A stretch of DNA of 64,000 bases from Pseudomaricurvus hydrocarbonicus (GTDB taxonomy: Bacteria; Pseudomonadota; Gammaproteobacteria; Pseudomonadales; Cellvibrionaceae), in contig NZ_JAAONZ010000003.1 of assembly GCF_011602365.1 (NCBI RefSeq), forward strand, positions 434,001 through 498,000, read 5' to 3'. Made by a program: the position numbers and the translations under genes. Of the stretch, positions 63,616 to 64,000 are shown piece by piece (the stretch's first letter is position 1; each line of letters starts with the position of its first letter). The notes under the pieces are model-generated. The model saw nothing but the letters and a program-made list of their open reading frames with translations, ran no database searches and had not been told where the DNA came from.

Positions 63616-64000
63616 AATCTTATCCTGTTGAGGTCGTACTAACTAAATGTCACCGTTGAGAACGGTGAATCGCGGATTAATTAATGGGCGCCAGTTTGCA
63701 GGGTTAAGCAGCCTGGCCCCGAGCCAAAGTGGCGCCTATTAATGCGCAAAATGCCTGAAAATTCCAATCACTATCAATAATAGAGGTATTGTGGGCAGTT
63801 ATAGAGGATTTGGCTAGTCCATATTTGGGTTGTACCTGTTGACTGTGCGTGCCTGGATTTTGCTGAGCGTCGGGGGCGAGGTCGCTGCACTTGGCCTTCA
63901 ATTGCCACAACTCGCCGTGTGCTTGGCCGCGATGCGGGCACTGGTTGTAAGTTGTTCAATCGTAATGATTTTTGACAATTTTATCGCGTCTTTCACAGGA
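63616..64000. other. Region upstream of gabD, no gene seen
   Basis: Minus-strand frames here (such as 63704-63910) look like chance. The gabD promoter must lie here, but I see no clear boxes. A new gene may start just past the window edge. Confidence 0.4.

Overview
The window fits a free-living, probably aquatic gammaproteobacterium. Evidence: pepA-holC with a PA3833-type gene beside it, divergent lptF-lptG, an FNR-type oxygen sensor, several OruR-type AraC regulators and two large TonB-dependent receptors. The genus cannot be named from sequence alone. I saw no rRNA, tRNA, CRISPR, insertion sequence or prophage.

Region 1 (about 0.5-21 kb) is a stress and glycogen island. It holds an FNR-type [4Fe-4S] regulator, alpha-glucan phosphorylase, a groEL remnant, Hsp20, a P-type cation ATPase, PolX, two CBS-domain proteins, a FixJ-type regulator, a lipoprotein, a GH57 protein in operon with GlgC, and a PCMT/erythromycin-esterase fusion with an unknown partner gene. 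Six exact FNR/ANR-type boxes (TTGAY-N4-RTCAA) and three near matches lie in its intergenic gaps, and I found none elsewhere in the window. Several sit at the class II activator distance from a recognisable -10 box. I read this as one oxygen-controlled regulon for anaerobic survival and carbon storage. Its contents resemble the mycobacterial DosR dormancy regulon.

Region 2 (21-27.6 kb) holds an amidinotransferase-fold enzyme and a carbamoylase-type hydrolase, divergent from a LysR regulator. Together they could turn a guanidino acid into an ureido acid and then an amino acid. A solute-binding-like protein and a lipoprotein follow.

Region 3 (27.8-35 kb) is mostly housekeeping: valS, purC, a sodium:alanine-type symporter and glucokinase.

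Region 4 (35-47.3 kb) looks devoted to organic phosphate: a Tat-exported PhoX-type protein, an AraC regulator, a degenerate GGDEF membrane protein, a TonB-dependent receptor and a beta-propeller phytase lipoprotein. A second AraC regulator and a ferritin-like di-iron protein follow.

Region 5 (47.3-56 kb) is core: PA3833-like gene, holC, pepA, lptF, lptG, an RDD protein, a secreted unknown, and a cyclase-FHA protein. Region 6 (56-64 kb) has an AraC regulator, an exported amidohydrolase, a TonB-dependent receptor, a membrane protein with a kinase-like dimerisation helix but no ATPase domain, and gabD.

A pattern across the whole window is short tandem duplication (12-27 bp units) in both coding and non-coding DNA. 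Units are multiples of three inside genes.
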